This document shows positions 24,319 through 34,269 of a stretch of DNA of 64,000 nt, in pieces. Origin of the DNA: Ligula intestinalis. Lineage: Eukaryota > Platyhelminthes > Cestoda > Diphyllobothriidea > Diphyllobothriidae. Numbering within the stretch: the first letter of the stretch is position 1; each line of letters opens with the position of its first letter. Under the pieces are notes generated by a model. That model made no database searches, was not told the DNA's origin, and was given only the letters and a program-made list of their open reading frames with translations. The position numbers were made by a program, and so were the translations under genes. The stretch lies in NCBI GenBank assembly GCA_036362985.1, contig JAYGXS010000001.1, positions 78,006,282-78,070,281 of the forward strand. The letters run 5' to 3'.

Positions 24319-24612
24319 TCGTCAAATCCCCGTCGTCACCCCCGGATCACTCCATATCTCCCTGGAATTTCGACGGGGGATCCGGGTTCTTTAAAATAGA
24401 ACGCCACCGGCTCCTCATCCACTTAAGTTTTGTCCATTTTAATTCATCAATAAAAGCAAAAATAGGACGCTGCCTTCTTAGATTAAGGATATTGAAGCAT
24501 TGTATTCAGCTGAATAGGCTACCACTGCACTAGACACTATTGTGGCACAATTAAAGCTTGAATAGACATTCACATTTATTGCTATAAGTCACGATGTGCA
24601 GACACTGCATAC

Positions 24613-24707
24613 CTGACGAACAAATAGCTTTGCCGTTCTCATCGCAGGTAAAAGGCTGATAAACGGAATTGCAGTAGGTTTCACGCACCTTTTCAAATCA
24701 ATTTTTC
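24613..24707 (-). pseudogene. Notch-ligand-like exon: end of DSL domain
   Basis: The frame VRETYCNSVYQPFTCDENGK continues AICSSG up to the donor 'gtatgc'. It matches the second half of a DSL domain (FC...FGHYTCD.NGN..C..GW.G..C), although the loop between the Cys residues is about three residues shorter. The last base joins in phase 1 to GYFGQFC of the next exon, completing the motif. The left edge is unsure: an acceptor at 24710-24708 would put the first part in another frame. Confidence 0.55.
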
Positions 24708-26235
24708 CTGCATATAAGTTCGAGTTCTACTGACATGCTGCTGAAGATAACAGAAAGTTTTCATGGAAAATTGTTAGGTTTCAAAGCATTGGTATTTACA
24801 ATTTGGGTTTCACTAAATGTTTTCGGTATAGGAGCAAATTCATCGCAAAGTTTTAAAAATTTGGCCTTAAATATCTTGCTTTGTATAAAAACTGAAGAGG
24901 ATTAATTAGTAATTATGAATGAAGATGCAAACCACCTTTTTGGTTTTCCTCTCTTTTTCCAATAGCATGCAGTCTTTAAACTTAACATTTGACTACCGTT
25001 TTTCAGATCTGAAACAGTTGCGTTTATAAATTAGATAGGCCATTTACCTCCACTTTTAGAGCACTGGGCTATTTAGAAATTAATTATGAATTGTTACTTT
25101 CTTGTATAAATATCCGATCGTCTCTCTCAATGAGGATCAGTATCTGACATTTGTCGAGAAAAAGCTTTCTACAAAATGTATCATCAAAGTATTGATAGGA
25201 CAGATAAAGGTTATTTAATCTGAATCAGCCATCTGGGTTTCCGATTGATTTAATGTCATTGTCTGCAAATCCATTAAACCGAGTCTACCTGCGTTAGCCA
25301 AACTTAGAGGAAAGTTATGTCCTCGCAGCTTGAGATCTCTGTTCCTCAACATACTAGATGCAACATCAAAGGGGACTCAACAGCTGGAAATCTCTTGTAA
25401 ATAGAGAAGGCTCGTTTTGGGACCGTTATTAGTAGTGAAATAGAAAAAAAGACTCAGAAGTTGCTTGTAAATCGAATGTTATGTCAAAAGATATTTGTTT
25501 ATTTATTTTGAAGCACGCTCTGCGTTCGCAAACGATCTTGTCTCTCCTCCGCAAAAGGTACGAACGTGTCCTGCTTCCATGCAAAGTCTTACACATCTTA
25601 GGGCTGAACTGCAATTATCCAGCAGTCATGCACAGAGCGCGTCACACTCTTCTAGAACACCTGATTCTTAAGCAATGCCCTGTTAAGAATATTTTTATTC
25701 ATCTTAGTTATCTATCAATTATCCAAATTAATTTAAAAGGATACCGTCAGGGACTGGATATGCCTTGCCAGTATGCAAATTGAACTACGTTTCTGAAGGC
25801 CCACCAAACTCAGAATGTTCTTGGAATTACTTACCTACTATGTCTATTAAACCATAATATTGAATTTGAACTCCTAGACTCTGCTCAATATGCGCTAGCA
25901 TAACAGTGACTTGTTTACTATTTTAAGATAAGCGGGCTTTAAACAAACATATAAAAGACGGGTTGGGTAAATTGACGTCCACTTACGTGTTTTTAAGATT
26001 GCTTTTTAAATGCCTTCAGCATTCATCGTCACCATATATGCATAAACAATGCTAAGAATATGCTTAAGTTAAAATGTTGCCTTCTTATTGAAAAAAAAAA
26101 AGATTTGCATTACGGTACTGTAAGACCTAGTTGCGGTGGAAATTTTGCAAAATTAAAGTTTGTTCGCTCAGTTCTTTCCAGTGGTTATTAATCCAAATAT
26201 ATTTTTCATCAAATGAAACCATCACAAACTCTCAC

Positions 26236-26381
26236 CTGCTAGAGCATTCTCTCCGTGGTCAAAGTTCTCTATTCCCCTGGAGAACATATTTTTGACTGCC
26301 TGCGATTGCAAAGTCACCTATGAGGTCATCCCCGGAGACTTCATCATGATCCCAAGTGACTACCTCTATATTCAACGATCT
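26236..26381 (-). pseudogene. Notch-ligand-like exon: C-terminal MNNL
   Basis: Acceptor 'gcccgcgacag' then RSLNIEVVTWDHDEVSG and DDLIGDFAIA, matching the RSYTLLVEAWD region of Jagged MNNL domains, which have a C2-like fold. The length is 146 bases. Without a one-base shift the frame hits TGA before the donor 'gtgaga'; with a one-base deletion after AIA it stays open (residues ENFDHGENALA) and ends in phase 1, the phase used by the later exons. Confidence 0.55.
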
Positions 26382-27694
26382 CTGTCGCGGGCAATAAAAA
26401 AATTCATTGCAACATTAATGAGAGATTATAATTAATATATTGCCATTTTATTAGCCATTGACAAATCGAATTTGACATTTATGGTCGCCTTATCAATGCT
26501 TCCTTAAAATTACGTATTTGCCGTATGACGGGACAATCCTTCAGCTGTACATGGTGCGTTGAATGCGTATGAGTGCCGCATCAAACTTCAGTAAGGAGCT
26601 ATGATTCTCAAAAAGGTAGTTAATAGACCGCGTCTAGCAGACAGTCAGAAAAGAATGATTGGCATCTAACCGCATAAGAATGGGCATGGGAGAGTAAGCT
26701 GCCTTTATATTTAATCTGTTGACCAATAAAAATTTTCTTCTATGATCCGGTTAGAAATCAGTTATAACTACTAATATTCTAGCCTATAATTAACTTAAAA
26801 GCACGCATTATCAGTTAAACTACTTGGTCTTGAACAATAAAGTGTTTGTACGAACTGCTACAGACGTAATTCAGAATGATTCGAGTAAAGTGCAATAGAT
26901 TAATTATAAGATACAGTTTCAGTTATTTATTTCAACAGTGCTTACCGTAGAATCTGAAATATTAAAAAATACAGTTTTCCAATTCATTTATTTTTACATA
27001 AATCCCCATTTTATTGCACGGGGCGAACATGAAATACCTATCGCTCCACAACCACCGGAGGAGATAGCAGCACTACCAGCATCATCTGCCGCAGGGACAA
27101 AACACAACCCTAAATGTAGTCAAGCTGTGCTAAACTCCACACAGAGGGCCAAGCAGTAACCGGCGAAAAATTTATTAGCCCATGGCCACCACGTACAGCC
27201 ACAACTTTAAATTGCTGATTGCTAAAATAGGTTTAGGCTTTGACAACACTTCAGCAAGCAAAATCAGTTTGGTGTGTACAAGATGATTTATATAATTCTT
27301 ATCTCCGAATTCTGACTTTTGATAATTTGCAAAACAAATGCATTTTCGCAGATCACATTTGGAATACACAAATTCCAGGACACAGGCAATATTGTGATTT
27401 TAATAATCCACAGGTCTTGCTGCTCCGCTTAGCTAACTGATTTTCAGAGGAAAATATACAATAGTAGACTTTTGAATGTGTCACAGCAAAGACTCTATAT
27501 CGCCAGTGAAAGTTCCAAAAACTGTTTTACCCTAGTAGAATTTAAACTTACAATATGATTCCCAAATATATTATATTCCCAAAATTTTTGTCGATTATAT
27601 TATAATTTTAAAAAAATGCCATATCTAACCATAAGTTAGGAAGCTTGCGATTTTCCTCATCATTATTTTCTAAACAAATGTGTGTGAAACATAC

Positions 27695-27800
27695 CGGCAG
27701 TGGCGTCCGAAGTGGAATTACTCTACATCCATCATTCCTCAGTTCTACCTGAGTCCATCCCGTAAAGACTGCCGTTTTTCTCTTCAGAAGGTCACATCCT
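27695..27800 (-). pseudogene. Notch-ligand-like exon: middle of MNNL domain
   Basis: A 106-base segment fully open in one frame, between acceptor 'ttttctacag' and donor 'gtatgt'. It begins GCDLLKRKTAVFTGW and ends DGCRVIPLRTPLP. The end resembles the NRIVLPF.FAWP stretch of Jagged that precedes RS.TL.VEAWD. Donor phase 0 joins it directly to the next exon, which starts RSLN. Confidence 0.55.
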
Positions 27801-28144
27801 CTGTAGAAAACGTTTAATTAATTAGATTACTTATATTCAACGCATAAATGTACGCAAGCAACGCTTTCTGTTTCTATAAAATCGATTTACCGGGCGAATA
27901 AAACTATTCATAAGTATGAGCCGAAATAGGCCATCAAATCGAGATAAATTTTTTGTTTACAGCTAGGATTCTTTACTTCTTTAAAATACCTAGACGAAAA
28001 ACCATCGAATACACTCATTAACATTTTACCTCTAATTATCCCAGCAATTTGAAATAGTTTTGAGCGACTAGCAATCGAAAAAACAGCATATGTTTTGCAC
28101 AAAAGAAAAAGCAAGCGAGAAATGTTGCTTGTTTCCATGGGAGC

Positions 28145-28207
28145 TGACACAGACTTCAAAATAAACAGCACACTTGTTAGTCCGAAATTCGCACCAAGAA
28201 CCCTTCT
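28145..28207 (-). pseudogene. Notch-ligand-like exon: start of MNNL domain
   Basis: After the acceptor 'aatcttccag' (28217-28208) the frame reads KGSWCEFRTNKCAVYFEVCV. The spacing C...KC..YF.VC corresponds to the beginning of the MNNL domain, where Jagged and Delta have C.TYF.VCL. The intron before it would be phase 1. No good GT donor follows at the expected place, so the right edge is approximate, and the donor may be lost. Confidence 0.5.
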
Positions 28208-28611
28208 CTGGAAGATTTTTGGGGTTCGAATACTTTAGCGTTAAGAACAGATCCACGACGAATTACATGATAAATAAGGAGGTATATCATAAATTATACT
28301 TCAGTGGCAACAATCCACAAGCCTCGTTTTTACGTGTATAAGAATACTCTCGGACTTTGTTCAAAATGCATTCAGTGTCAAGTAACTACTAAATTAACAA
28401 GCGTATCCCTTTTAAAAATGTCTTACTTCTTGGATACCTACTTCGGTAGTAACAAGTCACATCTCAACTGACATTAAAAATTCGGCAGTCAATTCAGGGC
28501 ATCCTCACTTGAACGTTTCAATCATAGAACATTTTTAGTCTGAATGGCCGAGAATATGCAAGGCCTAGGTAACTGAATAGTGGACGGTAAAACTTTCGCT
28601 GGGACCAGTGG

Positions 28612-28664
28612 TTTATTTGTCTGATGGTTCGAACTCTAACACAAGCTTATCGCTAAGGAATTAA
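28612..28664 (-). ncRNA. Hammerhead-like relic in tail of the minus PLE copy
   Basis: Homologous position to the motif at 30333-30385. Core positions read UUAGCGA instead of CUGANGA, stem II is degraded, and GAAA is GAAC. It is useful mainly because the two copies carry different mutations away from the same canonical core. Confidence 0.3.
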
Positions 28665-28804
28665 ACAAGGTACAGCTCACTGCGTATTTAACTCATTACT
28701 GCCGGGAGTCACCTTGCCATTGACCCCTGCCCTCCATCTGTTCGCGAATAGCGAGGTAGGCATCAGTAAGATCGATAAACCTGCTTGTTATAACCTTGTG
28801 TGTG

Positions 28805-29360
28805 TCTGCGTCGACACTGCCTACAGCACCCTGTTACGTGTTAGGAAGAGAAGGCAGATAGGATAGCAGATAATAGTATACTGTCATTATTTCTGCTTAT
28901 GCATAAGCTCTGTCTTCTGCGTGTCTCACAGCTTCGTCTTCTGTGTCCGTCAGCAGCGTGTGTTTTGTCATCGGTCTCACCTCGGTAGAAGTCTCTCGTC
29001 TAGGGTAACAGAGTCTTTTGTCTTCAGCAGCAGGATCTTGGGTCGTCGGTAGTGCGTCTCGGCAACAGAGTGCGCCTTCTGTCCGCGGCTTCGTATTTAA
29101 GGGCCAACAGTCTTCGTTCCCTATGTATTAAAAGGGAACAAAGACTGGCGAGAGGTAATTACTTCTCCGCCAGTGGCCCATGCAGGCAGCCACGGTGGTG
29201 CCCAAAGCGCGACAGCCCGGTGGCTGTTCATGCGTACGCCTAACCTTGCATCCTCGCGTGACCTCATGGATGGCAGGGCCCGGATTTTTTTCTCGTGTCT
29301 TTAGGATGCCCCTAGTAATGACTCACATGCTCGGCCCTCCTAATGCTATTACTTCAATTC
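28805..29360. mobile_element. Insert of about 560 bp inside a PLE, possible solo LTR
   Basis: This segment has no counterpart in the plus-strand copy of the same family. It starts near 'tgtgtgtctgcg', includes a TATTTAAG box (29093) followed by GC-rich DNA, and ends near 'gctattac'. Composition and length suit a solo long terminal repeat, but I see no clean target duplication, so the nature of the insert is open. Confidence 0.45.
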
Positions 29361-29611
29361 GCGCGTGAATGCAGCAGACGTGAAACTCGGTCATCCGACT
29401 GACCCAGTATTCGCACATTTTTGAAGTCAAAGCCGTGCCCTGGCGTTGATGCGTGGGCGGCTACTAGGGAAAGCTGGTCTTTCTGTCGCGCGGGAAGTTC
29501 GTGCTGGTGCACTCTCGTGAGAACCCGTTTCCCGGTTTCACCAACATAATTGGCTTGACAGGAACACGGGTTGTCACACGAACGCACGCTGAGTTACCTC
29601 AGCAGCCATCT

Positions 29612-30320
29612 TGTCACGCACAAACGTAGCTGCGTGTATGCACTTTATCGCTACATAGAAACCCACTGCAGAGAACGAGCCGACATAAAGACATAGGTCC
29701 ACTATCTGTGAGAACGTTTCAGAATGAATGGTTATCCTAGCGCATTCGTCAAAAAATGCAGGCGAAGAGCCAAACGAAGGAAACCAATGGGATAGCTAGT
29801 ACCGACACGATGGCTAGCAATGCCTGATATTGCTGGTGTATCCGAAGAATTCGCTCGACTGGTCAACGAGTTTGGGATTGGCATTGCTAACAGACTGGAA
29901 GCAACGATGCGCAGAAAACTTATGCGGTGTAAGGACCCAGTATTCGTTAAAAAAATTACGGTATCATTTACCGCATCGACTGTCTTTTTGATCACGCCAA
30001 TTCTATTGGTAAAACCGGCAAATGCGTTCTCACGAGAATGCACCAGCATGAACTCCCCGCGCGACGGAAGGACAAGCTTTCCCTGGTAGCCGCTCACGCA
30101 TCCACGCCAGGGCATGGTTACGACTTCGAAAATGTGCGAAAACTGAGTCAGTCGGATGACCGAAGATTACGCCTGCTGCAGGAAGCATGGCATTCACGCG
30201 CGGATTCAATTAACAGGCATATCGATCTTCCTGATGCATCCCTCGCTTTGCGCGAGCAGATGGAGGGCAGAGGTCAGAGGCAAGGTGATCCCGGCAGAAC
30301 TGAGTTTAATACACAGTGAG
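29612..30320 (+). mobile_element. Penelope-like element fragment (family C), GIY-YIG end
   Basis: Reads from the end of the reverse transcriptase (HKRSCVYALYRYIETHC, NGYPSAFVKKCRRRAKRR) through the linker (VSEEFARLVNEFGIGIANR, LMRCKDPVF) into the GIY-YIG domain (IGKTGKCVLTRMHQHELPAR, LSLVAAHASTPGHGY, LLQEAWHSRADSINRHIDLP) and stops at 30317. Several frame changes occur before 30038. It lies back to back with the minus copy at 29590, giving an inverted repeat of the GIY-YIG region. Confidence 0.8.
30038..30319 (+). pseudogene. GIY-YIG endonuclease C-terminal fragment
   Basis: Open 93-codon frame holding the second half of the Penelope endonuclease: MHQHELPARRKDKLSLVAAH, TPGHGYDFENVR, and LQEAWHSRADSINRH with the conserved Glu. 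It is the longest uninterrupted coding piece of family C in the window and ends with the natural stop of the family. Confidence 0.7.
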
Positions 30321-30332
30321 CTGTACACTTAT

Positions 30333-30385
30333 TTCATTCCTTGACAATGAGCTCGCTTGAGAGTTCGAAATGTTGGACAAATGAA
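30333..30385 (+). ncRNA. Hammerhead-ribozyme-like motif after PLE stop codon
   Basis: Thirteen bases after the stop codon the RNA could fold as: stem I UUCAUU+CC with GG+AAUGAA (ACA internal loop), core UUGACAA (two changes from CUGANGA), stem II GAGCUC/GAGUUC (6 bp, loop GCUUGA), GAAA at 30367-30370, and a minimal stem III. The architecture is convincing, the core is mutated, so self-cleavage is unlikely today. Confidence 0.5.
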
Positions 30386-30599
30386 CCACTGGTCCCAGAG
30401 TAGGTTTTGCCGTCTTCTTAACCTTTGTAGTGTAAAGAATGTTTAATTTCATTTCCCTCATGCTTTGCTTTAATCGCCTGTTGCGTATTCCGACCAAGGA
30501 TACGCACTTTAATCCAGCCTATCGAACTGCCATAGGTTTTCTGTCGGTTGCTTACTTAATACCAAATTGAACTTGCTTCTGTTTTCCAGGGATAAATTA

Positions 30600-33570
30600 A
30601 TTTTCTCCAACGACCCGTTCGTTTCCAGCTAGTCTAAAACGTCCCGTTGAGATAACTAGCATTTTTCAAGTAATTTTGAGAAAAACAAGTAAATTTAGGG
30701 ATGTTATTTCTAGCCACTTAACCACTGCTGATCAACTATGCATCCACTTAGGTTGACCTTGGATTCGACTCTATTTAGTTAAGCGATTAATCAATAATAA
30801 TGCGGGTCCCTTGTCTTGTTACTTAATATAAATAAATGTGTCCGACTTGGAAAGATGATTCATCGACCCGACTACAGTACAAAAAATACTTAACGGGTTG
30901 TGCAGTAGAGCAGAATATGGAACCCTTACCGGAATTCGTCCTGGTTGGTATGCCAGAGTCCTAACATTCTTCGTGGCAAAGCTTGGCATTCACTTACTTA
31001 AGTCCAACAAACTTTTTTTCAACCATGAAAAGACGCCAATTTATATTGGCTTCTCTTTTTCTGCTTCCTTTTTGCTTCTTTTACCTGTAATTCCTACATT
31101 CCGTGTAAACTCAATAGCCAGTGCATCCAATGCATGCAAATTGATTTTTTGTGCATTCCCGAGTGATGGAATTTACTAAATGAAAACGATCATCGCTGTC
31201 TGTCTTTTTTCCGAGCAAATGCTTTGAGCTGGAACTGGCTGCGCTGATTATCGACTATGGTACCCGACTGATAAGATGAAACTCACGGCTCCTGTAGTAT
31301 GGGGATGATGGATGGATGGATGAATGGGTGAATATAACAGCCAGCTGTTTTCTGGACGGAAAAATAAATAAATTTAACAAGGGCCATAACATGTTAACTA
31401 CACCAACGATGTGTAAACAGATAGCGCACAATCTGTAATAGACAGAGAAGAGCTTAATTGGATTTAACTTAATGACATGTGAGGGCATTAGTTAGATATT
31501 TTGGTCAAAGTGATCCTGATCCGTGACCTTCAATTACATTGAAAGAAAAAGTGTCAAACTTATCTGATGATATCCGAATTTTTTGGTGGCCACGAATGCA
31601 GATATAAGTAATGTTGACAACTTATAAAGCGTCATAGCTTACCCTAAATCGCTTTCACTTTTCGAACCTTAACCCCCTAGCCTGTTACCTTGGCTTTATA
31701 GTCAGCATCTACTGTTATCCCTCAGCGTTACCTTTAATACTTGACGCTCAACCCTTATCCTGACTAATAACCCCTAGTTTTAACCCCATGTCGAACACAA
31801 ATAATGAAATGCAAGGCAGTTAAATTACATCGACCCAAATTGTATGCGTCTATGATTTTATAGAGGAACCTGTTAGATATATCTACGTATCCGAGCGTCA
31901 TAAAGGTACCATTGGGCTACATTTGAGAGCGAGACGTGGACGTGAATACTTTGTAGGGCAACCAGGTTAGTTAATAACTGTCTCACGCTTAGTAGTTTTC
32001 AATCTTAATTGTAAACGCATATGCACATACTGCTTGTATTCTCTTGTCTTCTAAAGTAGAACACTCATACGATGCAGACCATGGGCTTAATTTGAACGCG
32101 CTCCAAACGATCTTGCAAGGGACATTAATCATAAATGAACGAAAATTAGTATCGCTGAAAAGCAGGTTAATATAATAACAATAAATTGCCCTGCTTTAAA
32201 ATGGCACAGGTGCATCGTAGATACATAAGTGCATGACCTATGGACATCACATTTCGGGCTATGCCTAGTAACCTTGAATATGCTAATCTATATTGAGAAG
32301 ATAATTTAATTTCTACGAAAATTTAAAAATCTGAAATTTCATAACTGGTGTATTAACCAGAAAGCACATAGGGGGAATCTGGAGGACGCCCTGATGAGTC
32401 GGACCTCTAACAGCTGTATCAACCAGCGGCAGAATATTAAAAAACCAGGAACTAAGGCTTTCAGCCATTACCTGCGCTGCAAGTCTGTCACATTACAACA
32501 TTAATTTTTAATATTGCCTGCCCGTTGGCATTAAGCGGTTTTCCCGCAGTGACTGATGCAGTTTGACTCATATATAGACGTATAATTGCGGCCTATGCTT
32601 ATAGAATTTGAACATACTTATCTATACCGAGAACAGAAATTAATTTCTAAGCAAATTGAAAATGTGAATATGATTTAATCCGTACAAAATCACCCTTATA
32701 ATATCCATACGAAGCATTGATCGTTACCAAATGAGGCAGGTTACAAAAACAGCACAAAATTTCCCGACGTACCTCATTTGACGCAACCGTACAGTAGGTG
32801 ACCTCCGACAAGATGAATAGAAAATCGCGTAAAGCATGAGAATCAGCCATTTTAGAACACAAATATGGTCTTCATTGTTGAAAGCAGGAGCAGGTGGTAG
32901 TTTTTAGTGTACTTTAGAGTTATATTCACACTGTCAACTTTTAACTGATCAGTAGACCCACCATCGGCTAAATGAGTAACACCAATACCTCTGATAGCAT
33001 ATGCAGGCAGAAATTGCTTTGCATCCACTAACAACAATCATCCATTGTCCATTTCACACCTTCTTAACCCTTTTCGCACTGAGCGTAAACATAACTGCAC
33101 ACCACATTAGCCGAAACCTCTGACAATACGCAAATATGACGGCAAAAAAATGTTTCAGACGGCTGGGTTTTTGTCAGCTTTGAAAGGTTAAAAGACTACT
33201 TGAGACTGTTGCAAATGAGGCATAAATGCAAAGGGTAACACCTGTTTTTATTACAAATAGCAGCTTATAATCTGATAATTTAAATGAAACTAAATTATTG
33301 ATGTAAATAACACGGGGGCATTCAGTACCATCTGTAACTTTATTGACGCGTTTTTGCATGTTGTTCTGCAACATGCTTTTTGGGCTCATTCGTCAATTGC
33401 TGATGACGATGAGGATGAGAACTTGATTTTAATGAAAATATTAAACTTTCAGCAAAAAAATGGCTCCATTCACGGAGAGCAAGAACTAAAGTAATTTAAA
33501 GGGTCCAAAAACGCAAGAGTAAACCGTCAAAGATCACAGAAAGCTCAAAGTAAGAAGTCGACACGGTTAC
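30600..33570. other. No recognisable gene; local duplication at 32.2-32.7 kb
   Basis: AT-rich DNA without identified coding segments. A GATG-type simple tract lies at about 31306-31330. The segment 32258-32340 (ctatgcctag...attgagaagataatttaatttct) is repeated in diverged form at 32592-32670. Confidence 0.4.
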
Positions 33571-33584
33571 CACATTAGTTATGG

Positions 33585-34260
33585 AGTCAGGTCGGCCTTC
33601 AGCTTCTCAATTTCCGTTTCTTCACACGTGAGGAAGCGTGCTAAGAATGGGAGTATCGAGTACTCATAGGCCGATGTACGACATGTCATATGAGGGAAGT
33701 TTCGGCGCGTCGTATAAGAAGACTTCGCAGCCATTAGTTCGGAGTGGAGAGGGTGAGTGTCATCACTAAGAATACGGTCCAGGAAATTCTTGACCGATTT
33801 GAAATGTCGCTGAATTATAAGGTAAGCTAAAAAAGCATATGAATAGCCGGCAGCTGAAGAGAGCATGCGGAGAATACGTTTAATAATAAAAAAAGTCTTT
33901 TTTGAGTAGTGCTGGAAAGGTTACTGGAGAGCAGTAAAGAATGAGAGGGAGGATACAAGCGTCTATAAAACGCCAGATGAGGGCTTGCGGGGTGCGATAA
34001 GAATGCAAGCGGCGGATATAATATAAAAGTTTGCGGATTTTAATAAAAAGGTCTTCAATATGAAAAGTAAATGAGAGGTACCGTGTAAAAGCCCGAACGG
34101 AGGCATTTATCCGGTTCCGACACACATCACTAGCTGTCATGGATGAATGGCCATGCAGGGTAGCGCAGAACCTAAATCGTGTAACCCGACGCTCACCTAG
34201 CTGGAACGCTTCCAGACGTAAGTTCGAGGTGCTGTTGTTTTTGTCAGTGTTAATATTTAA
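33585..34260 (-). mobile_element. LINE 3' end: reverse transcriptase C-terminus
   Basis: Two minus-strand frames joined by a frameshift near 33880 give about 220 residues. The first holds RVTRFRFCATLHGHSSM, INASVRAFTRYLSFTFHIED, IRKLLYYIRRLHSYRTP and the thumb-like IDACILPLILYCSPVTF; the second continues SYAFLAYLIIQRHF, RILSDDTHPLHSEL and FLARFLT. The pattern of a single C-terminal tail after ILP.ILYCSP is that of 5'-truncated LINEs. The clade differs from the CR1-like elements elsewhere in the window. Confidence 0.65.
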
Positions 34261-34269
34261 TCTCTCGTC

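Larger units (their letters stand above)
21640..28207 (-). pseudogene. Decayed Notch-ligand-like gene (MNNL, DSL, EGF repeats)
   Basis: Six small minus-strand segments, each bounded by plausible splice sites, line up in the order expected of a Delta/Serrate/Jagged ligand: MNNL start (28207-28145), MNNL middle (27800-27695), MNNL end (26381-26236), DSL end (24707-24613), first EGF (23747-23630), two EGF repeats (21950-21640). Intron phases match across the junctions I could test: phase 0 between the second and third, phase 1 between DSL and EGF and between the EGF exons. Such ligands are type I membrane proteins that bind Notch on neighbouring cells. Signal peptide and transmembrane exons were not found. 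Frameshifts in exons 3 and 5 and in-frame stops in exons 5 and 6 (one TGA, one TAG, one TAA) make it a probable pseudogene. Confidence 0.65.
28560..29590 (-). mobile_element. Penelope-like element fragment (family C), split by an insert
   Basis: Minus strand 29587-29362 encodes the second half of a GIY-YIG domain: NYVGETGKRVLTRVHQHELP, LSLVAAHASTPGHGF, SDDRVSRLLHSRA. The frame stops where an approximately 560-base insert begins; on the far side (28800-28690) the protein resumes with RHIDLTDAYLAIREQMEGRG and ends. The 3' tail reaches about 28560 and shares 'accactggtcccag' with the plus-strand copy at 30385. The element is therefore interrupted after insertion. Confidence 0.75.

Noticed and set aside
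32385..32420. CTGATGAGTC string, as in schistosome hammerheads
   Set aside because: No GAAA follows at a suitable distance and stems I and III cannot form.
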